Shown piece by piece: positions 1 to 8,864 of a stretch of DNA of 64,000 nucleotides. Source of the stretch: Chitinophaga sp. Cy-1792 (lineage in GTDB: Bacteria > Bacteroidota > Bacteroidia > Chitinophagales > Chitinophagaceae); contig NZ_VWWO01000002.1 of NCBI RefSeq assembly GCF_011752935.1, forward strand, positions 372,001-436,000. The letters are read 5' to 3'. The notes beneath the pieces are model-generated. The model was given only the letters and a program-made list of their open reading frames with translations. It had not been told where the DNA came from and made no database searches. How positions within the stretch are numbered: position 1 is the stretch's first letter; every line of letters starts with the position of its first letter. The translations under genes were made by a program, and so were the position numbers.

Positions 1-885
1 GACCCAACCTATTCCGACAACACCTCACCCAAAGGTCAGCTGGCACCGCCGCTGCGGATAGTAGAAAACTTCTATTCAAAGAATGGATTGCCTATTTCGG
101 AAGACAGGACTTATCCTTACAGTAACAGGTATAATTTACGTACAGCCGTTGCTGCAGAAAACGTAGACCTGGAAACAGGGTATATCACCGCTGTACTGAA
201 CTTCGACCGGGAGCCCCGTTATTATGCCAACCTGGGCTTTGATGGCGGTAAATGGTACGGGCAGGGTAAATATGATGAGAAAGGAACCATTCTCACCGTT
301 AAAGCGAAAAAAGGCCAGCCGGCCTCTCAGCAGGTGCAGTTTGCCTTTTCCACTACCGGCTATTGGGTGAAGAAATATGTCCATTTCCAGGATGTGATCG
401 GATCCAGTTCCACCATGACCTACATCTACTATTCATGGCCGGAATTCAGGCTGGCAGACCTTTACCTGTTATATGCAGAAGCACTCAACGAGGTAAATGG
501 CCCTACCAGCGAAACCCTTGGCTGGATTAACCAGGTACGTACCAGGGCGGGAATACCTACCGTAGAAGATGCCTGGACCAACTACTCCAACAATCCAGGA
601 AAATTCCAGACTAAAGACGGGCTGCGTACTATTATCCACCAGGAGAGAAGCAACGAAATGGCTTTTGAAGGACAGCGGTTCTGGGACCTCAGACGCTGGA
701 AAGAAGCGCCACAGGTATACAATGGCCCTATTGCCGGCTGGGACATCACCCAGGGCACAGAAGCGGCTTATTACCGGGTTAAGACCATCTATTTTCAGAC
801 GTTCAGCCTGAAAGATTATTTCTGGCCGATCAAAGACAAGAACCTGACCGTCAACAGAAACCTGGTCCAGAACCCAGGGTGGTAA
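1..885 (+). CDS. SusD/RagB-family nutrient-binding lipoprotein, C-terminal part (5' end outside window)
   Basis: The reading frame is open from base 1, so the gene starts before the window. SusD proteins are surface lipoproteins that bind glycans or peptides and act as the lid on a SusC TonB-dependent channel. The visible 294 residues contain the usual C-terminal SusD features: an early VENFYSKNGLP segment, the helix WPEFRLADLYLLYAEALNE, the INQVRTRAGIP segment, the ERSNEMAFEGQRFWDLRRW block, and the terminal LVQNPGW. The internal TTG at 88 is not the start, because homologous sequence continues upstream of it. A susC gene should lie just upstream, outside the window. Two accessory lipoprotein genes follow on the same strand, 36 and 26 bp apart, so this is probably the 3' half of a polysaccharide-utilisation operon. 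The substrate is not evident. Confidence 0.93.
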   Translation, partial: DPTYSDNTSPKGQLAPPLRIVENFYSKNGLPISEDRTYPYSNRYNLRTAVAAENVDLETGYITAVLNFDREPRYYANLGFDGGKWYGQGKYDEKGTILTVKAKKGQPASQQVQFAFSTTGYWVKKYVHFQDVIGSSSTMTYIYYSWPEFRLADLYLLYAEALNEVNGPTSETLGWINQVRTRAGIPTVEDAWTNYSNNPGKFQTKDGLRTIIHQERSNEMAFEGQRFWDLRRWKEAPQVYNGPIAGWDITQGTEAAYYRVKTIYFQTFSLKDYFWPIKDKNLTVNRNLVQNPGW

Positions 886-921
886 ACTGATATCTACAAT
901 TATTTTTTTAAATAATGCCTT

Positions 922-2124
922 ATGAAGAAATTATTTCCTGCCATCATCTTACTCACTGGTCTGACCTGGTTGGCCTGTAAGAAGGAGAGCACGCCTGTAC
1001 ATATCGATATGAATGCGCCGGCACCGGCGTCGCTGGTAAAGGTTCGCATTACCAATATTCCGGGGGGCGCCATCCTTAACTATGATATTCCCAATGACCC
1101 GAACCTGCTGTATGTAAAGGCAGTATATAATGCCAATACAGAACTGCAGCGGGAGTCCAAAGCGTCTTTGTATGGCGATACCCTTATCGTATCCGGGTTT
1201 GGAGACACCTTGCCGCATATCGTAAAATTATATGCCGTAGGTAGAAACGAGAAGGCCTCGGCGCCATTGGAAGTGACCGTAAATCCATTGTCGCCGCCGG
1301 TACGGGAAACCTTTAAGACGTTTAATCTGCAGGCGACCTTTGGCGGCGCTGCCCTGTTATTCAAGAATGCAGCAGCTACACCGCTCACTTATTATATCAT
1401 GGTGGATACTACCGGTAAAAAAACCTGGAAAACGCTCCGTATTTACACCAGTAGCAGCACCGATGGAAGTGTCACCTATCGGGGGATGGATACCATCACC
1501 AAAAATTTTGCCGCCTATATAAAAGACCGGTACGGCAATAAATCAGATACACAGTATGCTACTTTCAAACCCATCTTTGAGCGGCCTATTGATAAATCGA
1601 CCTTCAAGGAAGTGGACCTGCCTACAGATAACTATGAAGGTCATACCTGGTCGGGATTATCATTGCGTGTCATGAGTTTTATGTGGAACAATATCTGGAA
1701 CTCGGATAATGATGTATTCCATACAAAAACAAGTATAGCACTGATGCCGGCGTGGTTTACATTCGATATGGGCGCAACCAACCTGCTGAGTCGCTTTAAG
1801 TTTTATCATCGCTCCGGTACCAGTGGTGCATATGTAGGGGGAGATCCGCAGATATTTGAATTCTACGGCAGTAATAAGCCAAATCCGGATGGTAGCTGGG
1901 ACGACTCCTGGACATTCATCGGTCGTTTCAATTCCGTAAAGCCTACAGCAGGAACGGCAGTTACAGCAGAGGATAAAACTTTTGCCTGTGTAAACGGGGA
2001 GGAGTTTGACATTCCGCCTGGAACACCTGCCTATAGGTATATCCGTGTGAGAATTCTCAAAACCTGGGGAGATTTCACCTATTTCTATATTTCAGAGCTC
2101 TCCTTCTGGGGATCTAAACAGTAA
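922..2124 (+). CDS. DUF4959/DUF5126/DUF5000-type surface lipoprotein (SusE-position glycan-binding protein)
   Basis: 400 residues. A lipoprotein signal ends at LTWLAC (Cys19). The rest reads as DUF4959 at about residues 20-120, an immunoglobulin-like DUF5126 region at about 125-225, and a C-terminal F5/8-type discoidin domain (DUF5000) at about 235-395, with a conserved YRYIRVRILKTW strand and the ending SELSFWG. Proteins of this architecture follow susD in many Bacteroidota loci and are thought to bind glycan at the cell surface; a role here as an accessory binding protein is inferred. The gene starts 36 bp after susD and is followed 26 bp later by a DUF4998 gene, so the three are probably co-transcribed. 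Confidence 0.88.
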   Translation: MKKLFPAIILLTGLTWLACKKESTPVHIDMNAPAPASLVKVRITNIPGGAILNYDIPNDPNLLYVKAVYNANTELQRESKASLYGDTLIVSGFGDTLPHIVKLYAVGRNEKASAPLEVTVNPLSPPVRETFKTFNLQATFGGAALLFKNAAATPLTYYIMVDTTGKKTWKTLRIYTSSSTDGSVTYRGMDTITKNFAAYIKDRYGNKSDTQYATFKPIFERPIDKSTFKEVDLPTDNYEGHTWSGLSLRVMSFMWNNIWNSDNDVFHTKTSIALMPAWFTFDMGATNLLSRFKFYHRSGTSGAYVGGDPQIFEFYGSNKPNPDGSWDDSWTFIGRFNSVKPTAGTAVTAEDKTFACVNGEEFDIPPGTPAYRYIRVRILKTWGDFTYFYISELSFWGSKQ

Positions 2125-2150
2125 CCGGACCTGAGACAAAAATAATTATC

Positions 2151-2828
2151 ATGCTGAAGAAACTAATATTATCTGTAGCGGTGGCAGCAGCATTGCCTGC
2201 ATGTACCAAGATGGATGACAACTATAAAGACAGGCTTGTGCCTAACGGGATCGTATATACGGGGAAAGCCGCAGATGTAAAAATCTGGCCTGGCAGGGAA
2301 AGGGCGATTATTTCGTGGCTTCGTGGTTCCGACCCGAGAATTAAGAAAGCTACGATATACTGGAATAGCAAGGCCGACTCCCTGACGGTGGACGTACCCG
2401 CCAAGGGGTCATTGGATACCATTTTTGCGCCCATATCCAGTATTAAGGAAGGTACCTATACATTTAGTGTCGTTACAACGGATGGGGCTGGAAATTATTC
2501 CGTAAAAGTAGATTCACTGGGTACCATTTACGGGCCTTTGTATGAGTCGAGACTTAGCCCGAGGGCGTTTAAGAGCGTGTCTGTCAGCGGTCAGAACCTT
2601 ATTGTCAGGTGGTTTAAATCCGGCGACCCTACCGCAATAAGTACCACGATGAATTATACCGATAACAATGGTAAGCCGGCTAAATTCAGCTTTGGCGGCG
2701 ACCCAGACAGTGTGATCCTCCTTAATTATAAGGCTACGGCGAAGTTTACCTACAGTACCATGTACGTGCCGGGAAAACTGGCGATCGACTCCTTTTATTC
2801 AAGGGTAGATACAATTAAAGTTCAATAA
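2151..2828 (+). CDS. DUF4998 domain-containing lipoprotein
   Basis: 225 residues with a lipoprotein signal ending AALPAC (Cys18). The remainder matches DUF4998: two tandem immunoglobulin or fibronectin III-like beta domains at about residues 35-120 and 125-225, beginning with the characteristic PGRERAIISW strand. DUF4998 lipoproteins are typical last genes of SusCD operons with DUF4959 partners and probably sit on the cell surface with them. It is the last gene of the operon here, with a hairpin terminator 24 bp downstream. No catalytic motif is visible, so a binding or structural role is the best inference. Confidence 0.85.
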   Translation: MLKKLILSVAVAAALPACTKMDDNYKDRLVPNGIVYTGKAADVKIWPGRERAIISWLRGSDPRIKKATIYWNSKADSLTVDVPAKGSLDTIFAPISSIKEGTYTFSVVTTDGAGNYSVKVDSLGTIYGPLYESRLSPRAFKSVSVSGQNLIVRWFKSGDPTAISTTMNYTDNNGKPAKFSFGGDPDSVILLNYKATAKFTYSTMYVPGKLAIDSFYSRVDTIKVQ

Positions 2829-2851
2829 TAAGGCAATATCAACATGATCGG

Positions 2852-2885
2852 AACCGGTTTCTATTCATAGAGACCGGTTTTTTTG
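2852..2885 (+). terminator. Rho-independent terminator of the susD-DUF4959-DUF4998 operon
   Basis: An 11-bp inverted repeat (AACCGGTTTCT / AGAGACCGGTT, with one G-T pair) around a 6-nt loop is followed directly by a run of T. It lies 24 bp after the DUF4998 stop codon. Confidence 0.85.
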
Positions 2886-3094
2886 TGCCCATACATTTTT
2901 TGAATTCTTTTGTCCGGATTCTTTTCAGGAACCGGCAAAAAATGTATATTGAGGGTGTATAACACATGGGACCAGACCAACTTCCATGTCTATTTTATCC
3001 AACGACGACCTGACTATCCATAAAATACAGGAGAATAGCAGTAGCATGAGATGCCACAGGATTTTATCTTATTCATAACTGATTATTCCGGACT

Positions 3095-3925
3095 ATGAAG
3101 TTTAAGACTTATTTGCCACACCCTGCTTTGCGGGAGTTTGTTAGTACTATTGCCATTTATGCCACGGACTTCACGCAGGACGGTGGTTTATCCAATATGT
3201 ACCGGTTTGTACCTACTTATCAGCGGTTTATCATGTTTTACCTGGAAGATCCTATCAAGGTACAGCGGGTATATGCGGATGAGTTTGTGACCAAGTCGGT
3301 AAGTCTGACCGTGGGGCCGCTGGAGCGTGCGGTGATGCTGGATATGGGGCAGAAGCACCTGGGGATAGGCGTGGCTTTTAAGCCGGGCGGCTTATTCCGT
3401 TTGCTGAATATTCATATGACGGAGTTACATGAGCAGGATTTTGATACGCGGTTATTTCTGGGGAGTGATATTGATGATATCAACGATAAGCTGAAGGAGC
3501 ATATCAGCGATTGGGATGCTATGATAGGGATTATAGAGGCCTATCTGCTGAAGAAGCTGCACAAGCTGAAGCCGCAGAATACCGTGGACCTGGTGATGGA
3601 CAACCTGGTCAGTCATGCCGGTAACCTGACGATAGAGCAGCTGGCTGCCGATGCCTGTATCAGTATGCGGCAGTTTGAGCGGAAATGTGTGGAACGTACG
3701 GGGATGTCGCCGAAGCGTTATGCACGGCTGATCCGGTTCTGTAAGGCCTATCATTTGAAGGAGAGTCACCCTTCCGCCACCTGGACGCGCATTGCGCATG
3801 TGAGTGGCTACTATGACCAGATGCATTTTATACGTGATTTTAAGGAGTTTGCCGGTATTACACCTTCCATTCTGGATGAAGAGGAACTGGTGAATACCAT
3901 ACGTTTACATGGTATCATGAGTTAA
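3095..3925 (+). CDS. AraC-family transcriptional regulator with DUF6597-type N-terminal domain
   Basis: 276 residues. The N-terminal half (about 1-140, starting KTYLPHPALREFV and containing PGGLFRLL) is typical of the DUF6597 sensory domain. The C-terminal region (about 165-265) has two helix-turn-helix units of the AraC type: LTIEQLAADACISMRQFERKC and the later WTRIAHVSGYYDQMHFIRDF followed by the GITPS signature. It should bind DNA as a one-component regulator; the effector is unknown. It stands alone between the upstream operon's terminator and a small DUF5655-like gene, so it may regulate either neighbour or a distant target. No signal peptide or membrane segment is present. Confidence 0.9.
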   Translation: MKFKTYLPHPALREFVSTIAIYATDFTQDGGLSNMYRFVPTYQRFIMFYLEDPIKVQRVYADEFVTKSVSLTVGPLERAVMLDMGQKHLGIGVAFKPGGLFRLLNIHMTELHEQDFDTRLFLGSDIDDINDKLKEHISDWDAMIGIIEAYLLKKLHKLKPQNTVDLVMDNLVSHAGNLTIEQLAADACISMRQFERKCVERTGMSPKRYARLIRFCKAYHLKESHPSATWTRIAHVSGYYDQMHFIRDFKEFAGITPSILDEEELVNTIRLHGIMS

Positions 3926-4086
3926 AAAGAACAAAATGTCGCATTTGTACTATGCTTGCATATGATTACTTGATAACTTTGATGGATTGTATATCGCTGT
4001 CTTTCCTTTCGCCATTCGGAGAGCAATGCTGACATGCTTTTAGCCTTTGTTTGTTATCCTCAAAATTGTGTCCGATATTTAATCTC

Positions 4087-4476
4087 ATGGATAGCCAGGA
4101 CCACATTGCAGATAACCCGCAGATTGCCCATTTTTTTGCCGGAAAACCGGACATTACCCGTGATTTATTCAATTTTTTTATTTCCAGGTATCTGCAACTG
4201 GGGCATATCTGCCTGGTGCCCACCAAAACGATGATTGCTGTTACCGCCGGTACGGCTGATAGCCGGCGCATTGCCTGGGTGACCCAGTTCGGGAAAAATT
4301 TCATTCATGTGGTATTTCCTTTCAGGGAAGAATATGCCGATAACCTTTGTTTCACCAAGGTGGGGAAGGTACCTGGCAGTGCTACACAGTATAACCATCA
4401 TTTTCGTATGTGCTTCACCGATGATGTCAATGATGAGGTAGAAAGTTATATGAAGAAGGCTTTACTGGAAGGTTGA
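4087..4476 (+). CDS. DUF5655-like small cytoplasmic protein
   Basis: 129 residues from the ATG at 4087 (MDSQDHIADN). In-frame codons extend back to 4051, but the sequence there is unlike a protein start, so I chose the later ATG. The C-terminal part (VVFPFREEYADNLCFTKVGKVPG then QYNHHFRMCF) resembles the DUF5655 family, which is related to proteins found near transport or nucleic-acid-binding genes and has no settled function. No signal peptide or transmembrane segment is present. It follows the AraC gene by 161 bp on the same strand and may be transcribed alone. I do not assign a function. Confidence 0.6.
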   Translation: MDSQDHIADNPQIAHFFAGKPDITRDLFNFFISRYLQLGHICLVPTKTMIAVTAGTADSRRIAWVTQFGKNFIHVVFPFREEYADNLCFTKVGKVPGSATQYNHHFRMCFTDDVNDEVESYMKKALLEG

Positions 4477-4634
4477 TATTTTCAGTTTTTCAGATGATAA
4501 CCCCGGATTTACCAGCAATTGTAACCCTGTTGTTGAAATGATACGCGTTCGCTCTCTCTGATAATATTCTTTTTGTTCATTTTTATTCAGGCTGTTCATT
4601 TTTGTTCGTGTGTTTTTGCATATTGATTATGCTT

Positions 4635-4642
4635 TACTTTTG
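4635..4642 (+). promoter_or_regulatory. Bacteroidota-type -7 box (TAnnTTTG)
   Basis: TACTTTTG matches the Bacteroidota -7 consensus exactly. A TTG lies at 4616-4618, giving a 16-bp spacer, shorter than the usual 19 or so. It is 37 bp upstream of the ATG at 4680, so it is a plausible promoter for the two hypothetical genes that follow. Confidence 0.45.
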
Positions 4643-4679
4643 AAGCGTTAACCCGATTACAAATTCATAAGTTGATGTA

Positions 4680-5354
4680 ATGACCTACGATGCTTTATGG
4701 TGGGCACTGCTGGCAGGTTCCATTGGTATATCCGTGGGATTGTCAGAGTTACTGAACAGGTACAGGACTTTTCATTATATACTGGTCAACAGGTTTAGTT
4801 ATGTGTATATGCTCATTAACTTTTTAGGTGCGGTAATGGCGTATGTGATCATAAAAGTATACCACCTGAATTTAGGACCCATTAATCAGCATGAGCTGGG
4901 ATTGTCCCTGGTAGCAGGTTTTGGCGCAATGATTTTCCTAAGGAGTTCTTTCTTTTCTTATAAAGATGGAAAAAATAAAATAGTGGAGGTAGGGCCATCG
5001 ATAATTTTAAGTGTTTTTCTAAAAACTGCAGAACGGCAATTTGATCAGATTTTGTCGAAGGAGTATATCAGGAAAATTTGTGTGGTATTAAATGAGCTGG
5101 AAGATCAACTTGATGCGGAGAATTGTGTGTTCATAACAAATCATGCGATGCACGTATTGTCTAAAGATGAAAAGGAGGATTTAGTTTTTGCAGTTAGAAA
5201 AATTATGAATGATGGATTTAAATCGGAAAGGGCGAAGACAATAGCAGTAGGATTAATCATTATTCAGCATACTGGAATTGATTTATTTATAGAAATACTT
5301 AATGCGTTAAAGTTGGAAGCAACGAAATTTACTGTTGTTACAGAAACCTTATAA
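4680..5354 (+). CDS. Hypothetical membrane protein with cytoplasmic helical C-terminal domain
   Basis: 224 residues, not recognised. Three hydrophobic segments are visible in the first half: about 6-22 (LWWALLAGSIGISVGLS), about 42-62 (YVYMLINFLGAVMAYVIIKV) and about 78-90 (LSLVAGFGAMIFL). The rest is a soluble, charged, mostly helical domain that ends with a hydrophobic stretch, AVGLIIIQHTGIDLFIEIL. The gene is AT-rich compared with the neighbouring glycan genes and is followed 51 bp later by a small hypothetical gene on the same strand, probably its operon partner. No catalytic motif is visible. It could be a membrane-anchored sensor or effector, but nothing in the sequence decides this. 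Confidence 0.65.
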   Translation: MTYDALWWALLAGSIGISVGLSELLNRYRTFHYILVNRFSYVYMLINFLGAVMAYVIIKVYHLNLGPINQHELGLSLVAGFGAMIFLRSSFFSYKDGKNKIVEVGPSIILSVFLKTAERQFDQILSKEYIRKICVVLNELEDQLDAENCVFITNHAMHVLSKDEKEDLVFAVRKIMNDGFKSERAKTIAVGLIIIQHTGIDLFIEILNALKLEATKFTVVTETL

Positions 5355-5405
5355 TCGCTTTAAATGAAAAACGGGTTTTATTGAAATAATTACAAAGCTA
5401 GAATT

Positions 5406-5804
5406 ATGTATTGTTCTTCAAATGATATCATGGATACCTCTGGGTTTACCAGTACCAGAGTACTGGTTTCCTATCTGGAAAATATTAGCGTTGATATTGA
5501 GGTGATCGCCAAAAATAGCACTAATGAATTAGTAAAAGCTAAGTTGCTACTTTTTGAGAAATGCAGGAATGATGAGTATAGTCACCTTTACAGAAGAGTA
5601 GTTAATTGCACTATCATCATTTCACAAATAGCCAGGATAGTCCATGAAGCAGATGAACCCAATGGGAAAGCCTGTATACGCAATATAGCCATCGCACTCA
5701 TTAATATGGTAAAAATGTATAAAAAACAACATTTTGTTGATTTAGCCAATAGTATTGCCCAGGATATAAACATGATATCCAGGGAACAAAAAATAGTAGC
5801 GTAG
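5406..5804 (+). CDS. Hypothetical small cytoplasmic protein, partner of the upstream membrane protein
   Basis: 132 residues, not recognised. An alternative start at 5430 (MDTSGFTSTR) would give 124 residues and looks equally likely. The protein is predicted helical, with no signal peptide or membrane segment; it contains LVSYLENISVDIEVI near the start and CTIIISQIARIVHEAD in the middle. Its AT-rich codon use matches the preceding gene, and the 51-bp gap suggests co-transcription. It ends 7 bp before the convergent stop of the large sensor-regulator gene on the other strand, leaving no room for a separate terminator. Confidence 0.55.
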   Translation: MYCSSNDIMDTSGFTSTRVLVSYLENISVDIEVIAKNSTNELVKAKLLLFEKCRNDEYSHLYRRVVNCTIIISQIARIVHEADEPNGKACIRNIAIALINMVKMYKKQHFVDLANSIAQDINMISREQKIVA

Positions 5805-5811
5805 TCAATGC

Positions 5812-8688
5812 TTAATGCTCACTATACGCCACTTCCATCAAAAAGTCATATAAATTCGTTTCCCCCGGAATATCCAGTTTCTTCCTTAACCGGTATCGGC
5901 TGGTTTCAACCCCACGCACACTGATGCCCATTGTCTGCGCAATTTCCTTGGTGGTAAGGTTGATACGCAGGTAGGCGCACAGCTTCAGATCGGTGGTGGT
6001 TAGCTCAGGGAATTTCTTTTTCAGGGTGAGCAGGTAATTATTATGCACCTGATCGAAGTGCTGAGAGAATTGTGTCCAGTCTTCTTCATTATTTTCTGCC
6101 TCTTCAAAAAGTTTCATCAGCTTCCTGAATTTAGGCATGGGAGCAGGATCTGCTATTTTTTTGATAGACTCGAGGAAAGCTTCTTTGATGTCAGAAAGGA
6201 CTTTACCTTTCTGTACGATGTTCATCGCGGCGGTAGCCAGTTCTTTGTTTTTATGTTGTACGTCTGCCTGCAGGTTTTCGTTACGCAGGCGTATCAGCTG
6301 CATTTCGTTGCGTTCCAGCTCCAGCTGGTGCTTGAAGATCAGCTGCTCCTGCTCCCTGCGATGCTTTTCCTGCTGGATGGCCAGCCGTTTTTGCTGCCGC
6401 AGATAAACGAAGTAGATCAGCAGGATGAACAACATAATATAAATACTCCATGCCAGCCATGTCTGGTACCATGCCGGCGCAATATAAAAGCTGTAGGAGG
6501 CAGCAGCAGAGGCTTTGCCGAGGTTGTCGCGGGCTGTCACCATAAACGTATAATGCCCGAAAGGAAGGTTGGTATATTCTTTCTCCGTTTTGTCAGACCA
6601 GTCAGAGACCTCCTTATCATAACCTTTCAGCTGATAACTGTAATGGATATTGCTGTTTTGTCCGTAGGCAGGGGAAGAGAATTCGAACCTGAAATTACGG
6701 TATGCATTGGGTAGGCTGATTTCCGCAGATGCGTTACCATTGTCATATCCGCCGTATAACACACTGTCCATTTTTTTGTCGCCGGCCATGATACGGCCAA
6801 ACAGAATGGTCGGGCCACCATGCTGTTCTGCATATTTTTTGTAATTCAGGTGGATGATCCCTTTATCACCTGCCATGAATATATTTTCATCATTATAGGG
6901 GTAAATAAATTCAAATCCACTGATGATCTGCCCTGTCAATTCCGGGAACCAGGTGATTTTTTGGGTGGTGATATCTGCCAGTCCTACCTTTTTATCAGAT
7001 ACGAACCAGATATTGCCGTTGGCATCTTCGCGGAGGTATTTAATGACCATATCCCTGAAGATCGGTTGCCATTTTACTGCCGGCTGGAACCGGTCTGACT
7101 GCCGGTTATATTCGTATATGCCCTGGGTTGTTGCTGCAACCATTTCCTGTTGCAGGGTGAAAACGAAGTTGTTGTTGTCGGTAGGGAGCCCTTCTTTTTG
7201 GCCGTATACCTTAAACTGCAAACTATCTGCTACAAAGGTCAGGTGATAAATACCGCGGTAGGGATGAGACGACCAGAGGTTTCCTTTGCCGTCGGGCGCC
7301 AGGAAGCGCAGTGATTCATATAATCCTTCGATATGGTGTTTCACTTTGAGGTTGTTGCCATCGGCTTCTATCGCCGATAAACCGATATAGTTCCCGATGA
7401 TGAGGCGTTTGCCTATGGGCTGGTATATCCAGCTACCGACGTCTTTCAGCAACGGAATGGCGTTGTTGTTCCGTATTTCAAAGGTGCCGTCCTGGTGGCC
7501 CATCAGCAGATGGTCGTCATAAACGCTGAGGTTCCAGATTTGTCCGGCGGTATTGGGCATCCTGGTAAACTGGCCTTTGGTCAGACTAAAATCCTCCGAC
7601 TCATCGAGGGGAGTACTGTAAAGTCCGTCTGTAGTACCGATATACATCTGATGATGAAAGATAGCCGCGGTATAGGAGCCGAGAACATTACGACGGTCTG
7701 GCACGATGTATTTCACCGGTGCATCATATTGTAATTTGTCTATACCATTTTCCAGGGCCATCCAGAGGTTGGTGCGGCCATCTGCAAAAATGCGGAGCAC
7801 ATTATTATTCTGCATGCCTTCCACACGGGAAAACTGTTGTATTACTTTTCCGCTGGGCAGGTCTATGATATAAACACCATTGGAAAATGTGCCTATAGCG
7901 TATTGCTGGTCACGTAACCGGAGGCCGCAGTAAATATGTGTGCCGCGGAAAACCTGGTCTGCTGCTGTGTTTACAGGGTATAGCCGGTTATTGTATATCT
8001 TGAACAAACCGTCTTTGATGGTAGCTACCAGGAGGGTGTCGTTCTGTTCATCGAGGAAGGCACTGATGACAATTTTTCTTTCGGTGATGGCGGTACAGAA
8101 AGGTTTCCAGGCATTGTTTTCAAATCTATATAAACCAGTGGCATGATCTTCTGCATATAAATTCTTACCACTGCTACCCAATGTTTTCCATTCCAACTTC
8201 GCGAAATAGACGTCTATCTTACCTTTATTGTCGAGCTTAAAAATCTTGTTAGGTGTACGAAAAAATACATCCTGGTGGTAGGGTACAATGTTCCATACAT
8301 CAGCAAACTGCTGCTTTCCTGCAGGGATGTTGGGTTTCAGCGAAGTGTATTTTAATTCGCCCTGATCATCTGCTTTAAAATATCCGAACTCATCCTGTGC
8401 ACCTACGTAAATGCGGCCATGGTCGCCGACTTTCACAGACCGTACCCTTGTTTTATTTGGTACCTGGAAAATATTCCAGCTGCTGCCATTGAAGGTAATT
8501 AACCCATCGTTGTTGGCGAAATACATAATGCCATGCTGGTCCATGTCTATATCCCACGTCTGACCATTTCCATGATATTGTGATTTGTCGTAGTTGGCTA
8601 CGGCCGACAGACCAATTGTATTTTGAGCGATTAGCGGTTGACCTGAAATCAGCAGTATAAGAATAATAATATACCTCATCCTGTTCAT
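5812..8688 (-). CDS. Membrane sensor with two-component-type beta-propeller, Y_Y_Y domain and cytoplasmic LuxR-type HTH
   Basis: 958 residues. Signal peptide at 1-22 ending LIAQ; a long run of regulator-propeller repeats to about residue 650; a Y_Y_Y (triple tyrosine) immunoglobulin-like domain at about 690-745; one transmembrane helix at about 755-778; a basic coiled coil (QQKRLAIQQEKHRREQEQ) at about 780-850; and a C-terminal LuxR-like HTH (LTTKEIAQTMGISVRGVETSR) at about 895-950. There is no histidine kinase or phosphoacceptor domain, so the periplasmic sensor appears to be joined directly to a DNA-binding domain, like the propeller/HTH regulators of Bacteroidota. It is transcribed divergently from a GH5 gene 176 bp away, which makes control of the GH5 and GH16 genes a reasonable inference. 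The ligand is likely a released oligosaccharide. Confidence 0.88.
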   Translation of the reverse strand: MNRMRYIIILILLISGQPLIAQNTIGLSAVANYDKSQYHGNGQTWDIDMDQHGIMYFANNDGLITFNGSSWNIFQVPNKTRVRSVKVGDHGRIYVGAQDEFGYFKADDQGELKYTSLKPNIPAGKQQFADVWNIVPYHQDVFFRTPNKIFKLDNKGKIDVYFAKLEWKTLGSSGKNLYAEDHATGLYRFENNAWKPFCTAITERKIVISAFLDEQNDTLLVATIKDGLFKIYNNRLYPVNTAADQVFRGTHIYCGLRLRDQQYAIGTFSNGVYIIDLPSGKVIQQFSRVEGMQNNNVLRIFADGRTNLWMALENGIDKLQYDAPVKYIVPDRRNVLGSYTAAIFHHQMYIGTTDGLYSTPLDESEDFSLTKGQFTRMPNTAGQIWNLSVYDDHLLMGHQDGTFEIRNNNAIPLLKDVGSWIYQPIGKRLIIGNYIGLSAIEADGNNLKVKHHIEGLYESLRFLAPDGKGNLWSSHPYRGIYHLTFVADSLQFKVYGQKEGLPTDNNNFVFTLQQEMVAATTQGIYEYNRQSDRFQPAVKWQPIFRDMVIKYLREDANGNIWFVSDKKVGLADITTQKITWFPELTGQIISGFEFIYPYNDENIFMAGDKGIIHLNYKKYAEQHGGPTILFGRIMAGDKKMDSVLYGGYDNGNASAEISLPNAYRNFRFEFSSPAYGQNSNIHYSYQLKGYDKEVSDWSDKTEKEYTNLPFGHYTFMVTARDNLGKASAAASYSFYIAPAWYQTWLAWSIYIMLFILLIYFVYLRQQKRLAIQQEKHRREQEQLIFKHQLELERNEMQLIRLRNENLQADVQHKNKELATAAMNIVQKGKVLSDIKEAFLESIKKIADPAPMPKFRKLMKLFEEAENNEEDWTQFSQHFDQVHNNYLLTLKKKFPELTTTDLKLCAYLRINLTTKEIAQTMGISVRGVETSRYRLRKKLDIPGETNLYDFLMEVAYSEH

Positions 8689-8864
8689 GGGGGTAAAAGT
8701 ATATTTTTTTTGTTGTAGTAGACATGTAGTACATGATTTCCTTTATCGCTGGCGGATTTGATTAGGCATGTAGTAGAATTGACGTAGCGCGGAATTCGGT
8801 TATTTTTAAGGGATTATAGAATTTCGCAGTATCGGATCAACAATAACAAATTCACGTCAGTTGT

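Noticed and set aside
6043..6714. 223-codon plus-strand frame inside the propeller/LuxR regulator
   Set aside because: Antisense to the HTH, coiled-coil and transmembrane regions of a clear gene; no domain.
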